This document shows, piece after piece, positions 12,794 to 20,255 of a stretch of 24,166 bases of DNA. A program made the translations under genes and the position numbers. Source of the DNA: CAZMXI01 sp964570205 (GTDB taxonomy: Bacteria > Planctomycetota > Phycisphaerae > Tepidisphaerales > Tepidisphaeraceae); the NCBI GenBank assembly GCA_964570205.1, contig CAZMXI010000068.1, forward strand, positions 1 through 24,166, read 5' to 3'. The notes under the pieces were generated by a model. That model saw only the letters and a program-made list of their open reading frames with translations, was not told the origin of the DNA and did no database searches. Numbering within the stretch: position 1 is the first letter of the stretch; each line of letters opens with the position of its first letter.

Positions 12794-14110
12794 TCACAGC
12801 GCCCACGGCTCGCGATACGGCCGCGACAGCAGCCGATTGGCCTCCTCATCGCCGACAAACAGCTCCCGCTGCGGGTCCCACCGGAGCTTTCGCCTCAGTC
12901 GCATCGCGATATCGCCCAGGATGCACACCGAGTTCGACCGGTGCCCCACCTCCACCGGGCAGATCGTCGGCCGGCGGCTCTTCATGCACTCGATCCAGTT
13001 CCCCTTGTGGTGCCTGCTCTCGTACAGGTGGGTCTCGTTGGGCTGGATCGTTGCCGTCAACAGGCTCTTCGGATTGGCGTCGATCCGGCCACGATCCACA
13101 TACACCCACCCCTCGGTTCCCTCAAAAGTCACGCCCGCCTTGTTCTGGTTGGAGTCCGTGCATAACACCTTCACGCCGTTGGCGTACGTGTACTCGATCC
13201 GGTGCGACAGGTGCACATCCCAGAGCCCATCCTTGGGAAACTGGGCCGTCGCAGTGATCTCCACCGGCCCGGTATGCTCCGTGCCCATGCCCCATTGGGC
13301 AATGTCGTTGTGGTGCGACCCCCAACCCGTGATCATCCCCAGGCAATAGTCGTGAATCCGCAGCCAGCCCGGCCGGTCGAACGACTTCTGCGGATGCACC
13401 CGTTCCTCGGTATAGGGCTCGTATCGGCACGGGCCAAGCCAGAAGTCGTAATCCAGCTCCGGCGGAACCGGCATCGCCTTCTTCGGAGTGGTGCCCGGGT
13501 CCATCGGCAGCCCCACCTTCACCGTGTGCAGCTTGCCGATGTACTGGTTCCGCGCCAGCTCGCACGCAAACCGAAAACGGGTGTCCGACCGCTGCTGAGA
13601 CCCCACCTGCAGGATCCGCCCATACCGCCGCACCGTGTCCGACAGCACCCGCCCCTCCACCAGCGACATCGTCAGCGGCTTCTGGACAAAAATGTCCTTC
13701 CCCGCACGGGCCGCCGCCATGCCCGCCAGCGCATGCCAGTGCTCCGGCGTGCAGATCATCACCGCATCGATATCCGGCCGGGCGACCAGCTCGCGAAAGT
13801 CGCCATAGGCCGTGCATCCCTTGTACGCGCCCGCCGCGCTTCTCGTCGCGTAAAACGTCTCAACCCGCTGCTTCGCCAGCGCTGCCCGCCTCCTGTCCAC
13901 ATCGCACACCGCGATGATCGACACATCGCCAAAACCCATCACCTCCATCATGTCGCCGCTGCCCATGCGGCCGGTGCCGATCACGCCTATGTTGATCCGG
14001 TTGGATGGCGCATTCGCCCCCCGCAATGCCGACGTGAACACCAGCGGCGCTGCAACCGCGGCCGATGCCGACTTCAACAGCGCCCGACGCGACCATCGTT
14101 TTCCAGACAT
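12794..14110 (-). CDS. Tat-exported Gfo/Idh/MocA family oxidoreductase
   Basis: This 438-residue protein starts with a twin-arginine signal (KRWSRRALLKSASAAVAAPL). The Rossmann motif GVIGTGRMG follows, then CDVDRRRAALAKQRV and TPEHWHALAGMAAARAGKDIFVQKP, where QKP stands in place of the usual EKP. The C-terminal substrate domain carries HDYCLGMITGWGSHHNDIAQWGMG. Such proteins oxidise or rearrange sugars or cyclitols using tightly bound NAD(P), and planctomycetes export many. AGGAGG (14118-14123) lies 7 nt before ATG 14110; the adjacent ATG 14113 would leave only 4 nt. It lies 52 bp downstream of the DUF6807 gene on the same strand, probably co-transcribed. The substrate is unknown. Confidence 0.88.
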   Translation of the reverse strand: MSGKRWSRRALLKSASAAVAAPLVFTSALRGANAPSNRINIGVIGTGRMGSGDMMEVMGFGDVSIIAVCDVDRRRAALAKQRVETFYATRSAAGAYKGCTAYGDFRELVARPDIDAVMICTPEHWHALAGMAAARAGKDIFVQKPLTMSLVEGRVLSDTVRRYGRILQVGSQQRSDTRFRFACELARNQYIGKLHTVKVGLPMDPGTTPKKAMPVPPELDYDFWLGPCRYEPYTEERVHPQKSFDRPGWLRIHDYCLGMITGWGSHHNDIAQWGMGTEHTGPVEITATAQFPKDGLWDVHLSHRIEYTYANGVKVLCTDSNQNKAGVTFEGTEGWVYVDRGRIDANPKSLLTATIQPNETHLYESRHHKGNWIECMKSRRPTICPVEVGHRSNSVCILGDIAMRLRRKLRWDPQRELFVGDEEANRLLSRPYREPWAL

Positions 14111-14162
14111 CATCGATCCTCCTGCCGCGCGCCCCGCTGATCGGAAATCCCTGCCCGTTCGG

Positions 14163-15392
14163 CTACTTCGCCTCAATCGTCACCTTCGGCGGGTTGCCGA
14201 AGTCCTGCCACAGGCGCTCGGCCGCCGCCGCATCCAGCTTGCCGTCGTACATGAACACCCGGTACCGCAGCGTATAGTCGTTCCCCGGCTCCAGCGTCCA
14301 GCTCTTCAGCACCGTCGGCGAAAAGTTCACGAACATGTCCGACTCGGTCGCCCACACCCGGATCGGCTCGGGGTACTCCCGGTTCTGCGGATTGCTCATG
14401 AAGATCACGCCCGCATCGCCCTGCCCCGCCGGGCCGAACACGTTCACCCACTTCGCCCGGGTGTGGTTGCCGTTGCGGCGGTGCTTGCCTTCGGACGTCA
14501 GCAGATCCGACTTGGGATTCTTCCACGCCGCTGTGGCGCGGAAGCCAAAGCCGCCATAGCGATACTGGTTCAGCACCAGGGCGCTCTGGCTGGCGCATCG
14601 CTGGGTCGTTACGAAATCGAACAGGTAGCCGCCTTCGGCGATGTTCCACACGCGAATATCCAGCTTTTCGTTCAGCGCCACCTTCTCGCCGCCCGGCGCC
14701 TTGAGGTCCACGTGCTCGACGTTGGCCGAAAACGACCCGAAAACCGGCCCGGACTCGCTGCCGTTGAACTTCACGAACCGCACCGTGCCCTTGCCGTCGC
14801 CGATGTTCCAGAAATCGACGTTTCGCCCCTCAAACGTCGTGTTCGTCCATGGGTTCCACAATCCCAGGTGATGAATGTGGTCGGCCGGGTGAATGTTCGT
14901 CAGCACAAACCCGCTCGGCGACCACAGCGGATGGAAAAAGCCCGACCGCGTGAACAGTGGATTCTTCCCCGGCGGCGGCGGAACCGGCGCATGGTTGTAT
15001 TGCAGCACCGGCTTCTCGCCGATCTTTACCGACAGCGTCTTCTCATCCCGGCTGACCGCCACCTGCGGCCCGGCCGCGCCCTGCCCGGCCGACAACTCGA
15101 ACACGCGCGAGGCATTCTTGGCCGTCCTGCCCGACAGCATGAAATGCAGCCGGTTCGGCGTTGACTTCTCAACCTGAGCCGCCGTCGGAACCTGCTGGCC
15201 GCCCTTGATCTCGACCAGCCGCACCTGCTCCGGCAAAGCCCCTCCCAGCTCGACGCTGATCGGCGTGTCGATCCGCTCCACATCGCCGGCCGCCACGGTG
15301 ATCCGCAGAGGCAGTTTCTGGTCCGCCGACATGGCGGTGTTGCACGATATCAGCATCAAAGCAATGAATGCGACAGGAAGTGCGGATTTCAT
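14163..15392 (-). CDS. DUF6807 (PmoA-like) secreted protein
   Basis: This 409-residue protein has an N-terminal signal peptide (MKSALPVAFIALMLISCNTAMSA), possibly a lipoprotein given the Cys. The body has the DUF6807 pattern: FTRSGFFHPLWSPSGFVLT, the histidine-rich HPADHIHHLGLW, then FEGRNVDFWNIGDGKG and late segments GDAGVIFMSNPQN and LRYRVFMYDG. The family is sometimes labelled methane oxygenase PmoA in databases, but it is unrelated to particulate methane monooxygenase and its activity is unproven. It commonly neighbours Gfo/Idh/MocA oxidoreductases, as here, which suggests a part in sugar catabolism. The start was chosen by the signal peptide and by a TTGTGA-17-CACAAT promoter ending 6 nt upstream. 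Confidence 0.8.
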   Translation of the reverse strand: MKSALPVAFIALMLISCNTAMSADQKLPLRITVAAGDVERIDTPISVELGGALPEQVRLVEIKGGQQVPTAAQVEKSTPNRLHFMLSGRTAKNASRVFELSAGQGAAGPQVAVSRDEKTLSVKIGEKPVLQYNHAPVPPPPGKNPLFTRSGFFHPLWSPSGFVLTNIHPADHIHHLGLWNPWTNTTFEGRNVDFWNIGDGKGTVRFVKFNGSESGPVFGSFSANVEHVDLKAPGGEKVALNEKLDIRVWNIAEGGYLFDFVTTQRCASQSALVLNQYRYGGFGFRATAAWKNPKSDLLTSEGKHRRNGNHTRAKWVNVFGPAGQGDAGVIFMSNPQNREYPEPIRVWATESDMFVNFSPTVLKSWTLEPGNDYTLRYRVFMYDGKLDAAAAERLWQDFGNPPKVTIEAK

Positions 15393-15398
15393 GCCCCG

Positions 15399-15427
15399 AT
15401 TGTGCCCCAGAACCGCCCGAATCACAA
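15399..15427 (-). promoter_or_regulatory. Probable leaderless promoter of the DUF6807-oxidoreductase unit
   Basis: On the minus strand TTGTGA (15427-15422), a 17-nt spacer and CACAAT (15404-15399), ending 6 nt before the ATG at 15392. No Shine-Dalgarno lies in between. Confidence 0.5.
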
Positions 15428-15465
15428 GAAACCCCGCCTCTATACGCCTCCTTCAGCTCGCGCTT

Positions 15466-16596
15466 TCACCCTCCCAGCGAAACCCCGATCAACCGCCCGA
15501 TGCCGAACGTCACCCCCGCCGCCGCCAGGCCGATCAGCACCTGGCGCATGCCGGAGAAGACGACGCCCCTTCCGGTCATCAGCGTGATGGCCGCTCCGAT
15601 GGCGAACAGCGCCAGCGTGCTCACTGCGATGCTCGTCAGGATCGATGCATATCCCGTCATGAAGAAGAACGGCAGCACCGGGAAGATTGCCCCCACCACG
15701 AACAGCGCAAACGACGAGATCGCCGCCTCCCACGCCGATCCGCCCAGCTCTTCCGGGTCCAGGCCTAATTCCTCGCGGGTGAGCGTCTCGAGCGCGGTCT
15801 TCTCATCGGCGATCAGCTTTTTCGCCAGCGCCGCGGCATCCTCAGGCGGCAGGCCCTTGGCCTGGTAGATCAGCGACAGCTCGTGCGCCTCTTCTTCCGG
15901 GGCCTCGCGCAGTTCCTCGGCCTCGATGGCCACCTGCCGCTCGGCCAGCTCGCGCGAGCTCCGCACGCTCAGCCACTCGCCCATCGCCATCGAGCACGCC
16001 CCCGCCAGCAATCCCGCCAGGCCAGTGATCAGGATCGTCTGCGATTCCACCGCCGCTCCCGCCACCCCCATCACCAGCGACAGGTTCGACACCAAACCGT
16101 CGTTGGCCCCCAGCACGGCCGCCCGCAACGCATTCCCGCCGATGGACCGATGCCGCCCCTCCAGCCGCGCCAGCACGCCGCCCTCCATGCCGGCCTGATT
16201 GCCGCCGGCCACCTCCACCAGCAGCCGCGCGTGCGAATGCTCGGCGTTGGCCAGCTTCGCCTCGCGCGCCTCGGGTTGGTTGTCATAGCCGTTGCGGTCG
16301 GCCTGCTCGCGCATCGCCAGCGTCGGCACGATGAACGCCGGCCCGAACCGTCGCGCAAGCCACGTCAGTGCCCTCGCCCGCAATGTAGGCCGGCGCGGCT
16401 TGAACGACCCTCCCGCCTGCCCTATCTTGCCCTCCCAGAACGTCGCGTGCTGCTCCTCCGACTCGGCCAGCCGCCGGTACAACTCCACAAGCTGCGGCTG
16501 CGACTCCAACTGGGCCAGCGTGCGATACACGTGCGCCCCGTCAATCTCGTTCTGCCGGTTGTCCATCCACCGGGCAATGGTCAAACGATCGCTCAT
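15466..16596 (-). CDS. Ferritin-like / VIT1 fusion iron transporter (MbfA type)
   Basis: This 376-residue protein has an N-terminal ferritin-like (erythrin) domain with spaced carboxylate/histidine ligands (QNEIDGAHVYRTL, LAESEEQHATFWE, LANAEHSHARLLVE). A VIT1/CCC1 membrane domain follows: GGNALRAAVLGANDGLVSNLSLVMGVAGA, ILITGLAGLLAGACSMAMGEWLSVRSSRE, a charged cytoplasmic loop, and three C-terminal helices (ISSFALFVVGAIFPVLPFFF, SIAVSTLALFAIGAAIT, VLIGLAAAGVTFGIG). In alphaproteobacteria MbfA with this fusion exports iron under excess iron or peroxide. ATG 16596 (MSDRL) was chosen because the ferritin domain begins there. The gene is divergent from a sigma-factor gene across 148 bp that hold a perfect short inverted repeat. 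Confidence 0.85.
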   Translation of the reverse strand: MSDRLTIARWMDNRQNEIDGAHVYRTLAQLESQPQLVELYRRLAESEEQHATFWEGKIGQAGGSFKPRRPTLRARALTWLARRFGPAFIVPTLAMREQADRNGYDNQPEAREAKLANAEHSHARLLVEVAGGNQAGMEGGVLARLEGRHRSIGGNALRAAVLGANDGLVSNLSLVMGVAGAAVESQTILITGLAGLLAGACSMAMGEWLSVRSSRELAERQVAIEAEELREAPEEEAHELSLIYQAKGLPPEDAAALAKKLIADEKTALETLTREELGLDPEELGGSAWEAAISSFALFVVGAIFPVLPFFFMTGYASILTSIAVSTLALFAIGAAITLMTGRGVVFSGMRQVLIGLAAAGVTFGIGRLIGVSLGG

Positions 16597-16688
16597 GCCG
16601 GCCAAGGTTACGCGCCATTCGGGCGCAGTCCAGTTGAACCGATCGACAGAACTCGCGACTGACGCCCTTGAAGAGCATCCGATCATCT

Positions 16689-16705
16689 GTTCGATTTGCT
16701 CGAAC
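16689..16705. repeat. Inverted repeat between the MbfA-like and sigma-factor genes
   Basis: GTTCGA and TCGAAC form a perfect 6-bp inverted repeat around TTTGC, in the divergent intergenic region (16597-16744) and 40 nt before the sigma-factor ATG. It could be an operator or chance; no regulator match can be claimed. Confidence 0.3.
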
Positions 16706-16744
16706 GCTGCGAGAATCGGCGCAACCTATCAGAAGGTGCTGCGG

Positions 16745-17308
16745 ATGACCGATCGGACCGATTTTGTCTACGAGCAGTTGCTGGTGCTGCGATGCCAGAT
16801 TGGCAGCGAGGCGGCATTCGCTGAATTGGTGCGCCGGTACGGGCCGCGAGTGCGGCGCTATCTCCGGAGGCTGCTGGACAGGCCGGAAGACGTTGAGGAT
16901 GCGATTCAGGAGGTCTGGGCGGACGTCTTTCGAGGGCTGTGGCGTTTGCGGGACAACGGCGCGCTTGCGGCCTGGATGTACCGCATTGCACGGGATCGGG
17001 CTTACCGGGCACTGCGTCGCCAGCACGTGAAATGCGTGCCGCTGATAGAGGCCGACCTGCCGGAGGATGCCCCGGAGCCAGGCCTCACGCCCGAGGAAAT
17101 CCAGCAAGTGCATCTGGCGATGGACCGCCTGAGCATCGAGCATCGGGAGGTGCTGCTGCTTCGGTTCATGGAAGACATGTCGCCCGAGCAGATTGGACAG
17201 GTGATCGGCTGCCCGGCCGGCACGGTGCGGTCGCGACTGCATTACGCAAAACGGGAACTGCGCAAGGAGCTTCAGCGGAGACAGGAACATGAGCGAACAC
17301 AAACCTGA
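16745..17308 (+). CDS. ECF-type RNA polymerase sigma factor
   Basis: This 187-residue protein has a region 2 (GSEAAFAELVRRYGPRVRRYLRRLLDRPEDVEDAIQEVWADVFRG, then LAAWMYRIARDRAYRALRRQ) and a region 4 helix-turn-helix (LSIEHREVLLLRFMEDMSPEQIGQVIGCPAGTVRSRLHYAKRELRKEL). The short linker and lack of regions 1 and 3 are typical of the ECF group. The ATG (MTDRTDF) was chosen because region 2 begins just after it and GAAGG precedes it. The stop lies 20 nt inside the next gene, a two-helix membrane protein, so the pair is translationally coupled and the partner may regulate it. The regulon is unknown. Confidence 0.9.
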   Translation: MTDRTDFVYEQLLVLRCQIGSEAAFAELVRRYGPRVRRYLRRLLDRPEDVEDAIQEVWADVFRGLWRLRDNGALAAWMYRIARDRAYRALRRQHVKCVPLIEADLPEDAPEPGLTPEEIQQVHLAMDRLSIEHREVLLLRFMEDMSPEQIGQVIGCPAGTVRSRLHYAKRELRKELQRRQEHERTQT

Positions 17309-17759
17309 CAGAGAACCGGCTGAACTGGGCGCCGACGCCGACCAGCGGGCAGTCGAACGGCTGATCCGCCGGGATCGCCGGCTCGTGCGCGGGCTGACGG
17401 CGATAACGGCAGGATTCTGGGTGCTCTCAGCGGCGCTGGTCTTGACGCTGTACTGGATGTTGGTGGTGTATGTCATGCCCTCAATTCGCCACCTGGCGAC
17501 AGCACCGCCGGAAACGGTGGACCCCCGCCGCACCTGGGAGATCCTCTGGTATTTCGGCGTGCGCATCGGCTGGCCCATGGCGATTGCCGGCGCCGTGCTG
17601 GTCCTGCTGGCCGCCACCTGCACGGTACTGCTGGTTCACTGGTCGCGCCAGGCGACCCTGCACGCGGTGGACCGGCGTTTGGAGCAGATTCTCGTCGAGT
17701 TGCGTCGCCGCGATCCAAACCCACCCCCCGCCTGTCCGCCCCGCCATCCTTCGGTATAA
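17289..17759 (+). CDS. Two-helix membrane protein, probable partner of the upstream sigma factor
   Basis: This 156-residue protein is not recognised by family. It has a charged N-terminus of about 35 residues, a first membrane helix (about 41-64, TAITAGFWVLSAALVLTLYW), a short external loop with PPETVDPRRTW, a second helix (about 93-117, IGWPMAIAGAVLVLLAATCTV), and a cytoplasmic helical tail (HAVDRRLEQILVELRRR). The start overlaps the sigma gene by 20 bp and AGGAAC precedes it, so expression is coupled. Context suggests an anti-sigma or sigma-tethering role, but it has no zinc HxxxCxxC motif and no known anti-sigma domain. Its stop codon lies inside a TATAAT. Confidence 0.7.
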   Translation: MSEHKPDREPAELGADADQRAVERLIRRDRRLVRGLTAITAGFWVLSAALVLTLYWMLVVYVMPSIRHLATAPPETVDPRRTWEILWYFGVRIGWPMAIAGAVLVLLAATCTVLLVHWSRQATLHAVDRRLEQILVELRRRDPNPPPACPPRHPSV

Positions 17760-17760
17760 T
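17755..17760 (+). promoter_or_regulatory. Candidate -10 for the second sigma operon
   Basis: TATAAT overlaps the stop of the preceding gene. A 7-codon ORF (ATG 17764, MQLFPGG, TGA 17785-17787) follows and abuts GTG 17788, an alternative start of the second sigma gene. The -35 region is poor. Confidence 0.35.
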
Positions 17761-17817
17761 CCGATGCAACTTTTTCCCGGCGGGTGAGTGTCTAACAGGG
17801 AGCTAAAGTATCGCGGC

Positions 17818-18315
17818 ATGCCGGACTCCACCGGCGAACTGTTCGAGCAGGCCGTTCGCCTTCACTCCCGGCGATTGCTGGCAATCGCCCGAGGAATTGT
17901 CGGGTCGCTCGCCGCGGCCGAGGATGTCCTTCAACAAGCCATCCTCAACCTCTACGAGCACCGCGACCGATACGATTGGCGCGAACCGGCCGGCTTGATG
18001 CGCAAAACCGTCGTAAATGAGGCTTTGCGCACATTGCGGCAGCCGCGGATGCACTTGGTCGCCGACGACCATCCCGGCAAGGGGCACACGCCCGCCGCCG
18101 GAATGGTCGATGCCGAGGCAATCGAACATGTGCGCGATGCAATCGGCCAGTTACCGGACCACTTCCGGGCAGCATTGGTGCTGTGTGAGTATGAGCAACT
18201 GTCGTATGTCGAGATCGCCGACGTGCTGGGCGTCACCATCCCACAGGTCAAAACCTGGCTGCACCGCGGCCGTCGGCAATTGGCCGATAAACTCAAGGAA
18301 TACATGAAGCCCTGA
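17818..18315 (+). CDS. Second ECF-type sigma factor
   Basis: This 165-residue protein has region 2 (ELFEQAVRLHSRRLLAIARGIVGSLAAAEDVLQQAILNLYEHRDRYDWREPAGLMRKTVVNEALRTLRQ in successive segments) and region 4 (IGQLPDHFRAALVLCEYEQLSYVEIADVLGVTIPQVKTWLHRGRRQLADKLKEY). It should direct RNA polymerase to a small regulon. ATG 17818 is taken; GTG 17788 is an in-frame alternative with ten more residues. It is followed after 28 bp by a membrane-anchored anti-sigma-like protein and then a PDZ protein, so these three form a sigma / anti-sigma / envelope-sensor operon. Its sequence is well diverged from the sigma factor at 16745, so they are not a recent duplication. Confidence 0.87.
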   Translation: MPDSTGELFEQAVRLHSRRLLAIARGIVGSLAAAEDVLQQAILNLYEHRDRYDWREPAGLMRKTVVNEALRTLRQPRMHLVADDHPGKGHTPAAGMVDAEAIEHVRDAIGQLPDHFRAALVLCEYEQLSYVEIADVLGVTIPQVKTWLHRGRRQLADKLKEYMKP

Positions 18316-18343
18316 ACGGCCCGCTGTTGAAGACCGGTTCTCC

Positions 18344-18907
18344 ATGACCGACGAACCCGCAGAAATCCTCGAGCTCTACCTCGACGGCGAACTGCCCGCC
18401 CACGAGGCTTCGGCGGTGCAACGACGGCTTGCGGCCGAACCCGCCCTGGCCGCCCAACTGGAGGAGTCGCGCGCCCTGCGCGCCTTGCGCGCCGGATTCT
18501 TCGCCGCCATCGAACCGGACGATGCCGCCGCCGACCGGGCGGTCGAGAACATCCGGCGGCGGATCGGCCGACCCTTGCATCCCGGGCCTCAGGCCGCGCC
18601 CGACCACGCCACGCTGCCCTGGCAGTGGATTCGCATTGGCATCGCCGCCGCCGCGTGCCTCGCCGTGGCATTCATGGCGGGCCGCGTCGCGAGGCTGGGC
18701 AACATCGCCGCCGACCGGCAGCAGGGCGCGCCGGTTCCTGTGTCCTACCAGGTGTCCATCACGGATGAGTCGGGGGCCGTTCTGGGCATCCAGAAGTTCA
18801 AGTCGCTGGAAGAAGCCAGAGAGTTCTCCGACGATCTGCATCGCTGGCAGGAACGCCAGGAGAAACTGCTCAGCGGTCAGATCACCCTGCGATCCGGTTC
18901 CTTCTAG
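18344..18907 (+). CDS. Single-pass anti-sigma factor-like protein
   Basis: This 187-residue protein has the anti-sigma N-terminal pattern ILELYLDGELPAHEASAVQRRLAAEP, in which the zinc motif HxxxCxxC is absent. A membrane helix lies at about 95-115 (WIRIGIAAAACLAVAFMAGRV), and an external C-terminal domain holds VSYQVSITDESGAVLGIQKFKSLEEAREFSDDL. The expected role is to hold the upstream sigma factor at the membrane and release it on an envelope signal. It begins 28 bp after the sigma stop and ends 7 bp before the next ATG. The external domain is not recognised, although its strand-rich VSITDESGAVLG start suggests ligand or partner contact. Confidence 0.78.
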   Translation: MTDEPAEILELYLDGELPAHEASAVQRRLAAEPALAAQLEESRALRALRAGFFAAIEPDDAAADRAVENIRRRIGRPLHPGPQAAPDHATLPWQWIRIGIAAAACLAVAFMAGRVARLGNIAADRQQGAPVPVSYQVSITDESGAVLGIQKFKSLEEAREFSDDLHRWQERQEKLLSGQITLRSGSF

Positions 18908-18914
18908 AACGCTT

Positions 18915-20237
18915 ATGAACGCCGACCGAGACCATCCTCCGCAGCCTGCGCAGCGCCGCCCGCGGCAATCGTTGCTGTTGCGCGCCCGTCGGCCCGCCGC
19001 ATCCGCCACCCTCGCCCTGTTGTTCCTCGCGCCCTCTGCAGCCCCTGGCCAGGAAAGCAGCTATCCCCTCCTCCAGGAACTCAATCGCCAGACTCAAACT
19101 CTCTATCGCGATGTCCAGGGGGGCGTCGTCCGCGTGCAACTGCCCACGCCCGGATGGCTGAGAGACGTCGCCGCCAAGGATGACCCGCTCAGAAAATGGG
19201 GCGGAGTTATCGACCCCGCCGTGCAGAAAAAGCTGGAAGACCATCAGAAGGAGGCCATCGCGGGAAATGCCGGGAAACTCAAGATGCTGATCACGCCCTC
19301 AACCCGGCCATCCGACCAGCCCGGCCCTCAGAAGGTCCCCGTGCCCACCCAGCCGCCCACCGGCTGGACCGCGCGCCCTGGCCCCAACGGCGAGACGATC
19401 CTCGAGCCCCGCGGCGCCGAGTCCATCATCATCCACTCCGGCGGCGGCATGCGCGAAGATGGCCAGCTCGACCTGGGCGGCCCGCTGCGCATCACCGCCC
19501 GGCCTGCCGAAAACGCCTTCGCCCCCAACAACATCGGCCTGCTCCTCGACGATGCCGGCCATGTCCTCGTTCCCCTGTACATCGAGCGCGAAACCATCGA
19601 AGCCAGCCCCGTCCGCCTCATGGTCGGCGATGTCCTGGCCAACGCCAGCTTCGTCGGCGCGGATGAAAAGACCCAGCTTACCATCCTCAAGCTCGACAAG
19701 CCCCTCGGCAAGCCCGTCCGCCTCGGCGAGCACAAGCCCGCCGAAGGCGCCCTCGTCATGCTCCTCAACCCCAATAACGCCAGCGGCCGGCTCATGATCT
19801 GGACTGGCGGCCAGCGCGACTACGGTGTCACCGTCAACATGGACGGCACCGTCGCCGGCCTCGTCCGCTATGGACAGTTCCTCGGCGGCCCCGCCATCCG
19901 CCCCATCATCGATCAATTGATCAAGGTCGGCTCCATCCAGCGCGCCATCATCGGCGCTCGCCTCACCGAAATTCTCCCGGATGACCCCCTCCGCCAGCGC
20001 CATCCCGCCCTGGCCGATCACCCCGCAATCGTCGTCGATCAGGTCGATCGCGACTCCATCGCCCAGAAAAGCGGTCTGCGCAAAGGCGATTTCATCCTCG
20101 AAATGGGCGATGAGCCCATCGGTGACCTCACCACATGGGCCGCCCTCTCCGCCCGCGGCGGCGATGTCCGCCTTCTTGTCCTCCGTGCGGGCACTCGGCT
20201 TGAACTGCGGATCAATCTCCAACCCCCCGCCCCTTGA
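18915..20237 (+). CDS. Secreted HtrA/DegP-like PDZ protein without catalytic triad
   Basis: This 440-residue protein has an Arg-rich N-terminus and a signal helix (ASATLALLFLAPSAAPGQ). A unique segment of about 150 residues and a trypsin-like region follow: NNIGLLLDDAGHVLVPLYIE, GADEKTQLTILKLDKPL, TVNMDGTVAGLV and GGPAIRPIIDQLIKVGSIQRAIIGARL. A C-terminal PDZ domain ends it (AIVVDQVDRDSIAQKSGLRKGDFILEMGDEPI). Aligned by eye to HtrA, the catalytic His (TNxHV) reads Tyr222, the Asp (TDLA) reads Gln254 and the GNSGG Ser reads about Asp302. It looks like a pseudo-protease, probably a peptide sensor or scaffold. It is third in the sigma/anti-sigma operon, the place where DegS-like proteases act in the sigma-E system. 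Confidence 0.78.
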   Translation: MNADRDHPPQPAQRRPRQSLLLRARRPAASATLALLFLAPSAAPGQESSYPLLQELNRQTQTLYRDVQGGVVRVQLPTPGWLRDVAAKDDPLRKWGGVIDPAVQKKLEDHQKEAIAGNAGKLKMLITPSTRPSDQPGPQKVPVPTQPPTGWTARPGPNGETILEPRGAESIIIHSGGGMREDGQLDLGGPLRITARPAENAFAPNNIGLLLDDAGHVLVPLYIERETIEASPVRLMVGDVLANASFVGADEKTQLTILKLDKPLGKPVRLGEHKPAEGALVMLLNPNNASGRLMIWTGGQRDYGVTVNMDGTVAGLVRYGQFLGGPAIRPIIDQLIKVGSIQRAIIGARLTEILPDDPLRQRHPALADHPAIVVDQVDRDSIAQKSGLRKGDFILEMGDEPIGDLTTWAALSARGGDVRLLVLRAGTRLELRINLQPPAP

Positions 20238-20255
20238 TCCGCCCGCCACCTTCCC

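Noticed and set aside
12794..16596. Methane oxidation genes, suggested by the PmoA name attached to DUF6807
   Set aside because: The protein is soluble and secreted, without the membrane helices of particulate methane monooxygenase, and no PmoB or PmoC lies nearby; the label is a database artefact.
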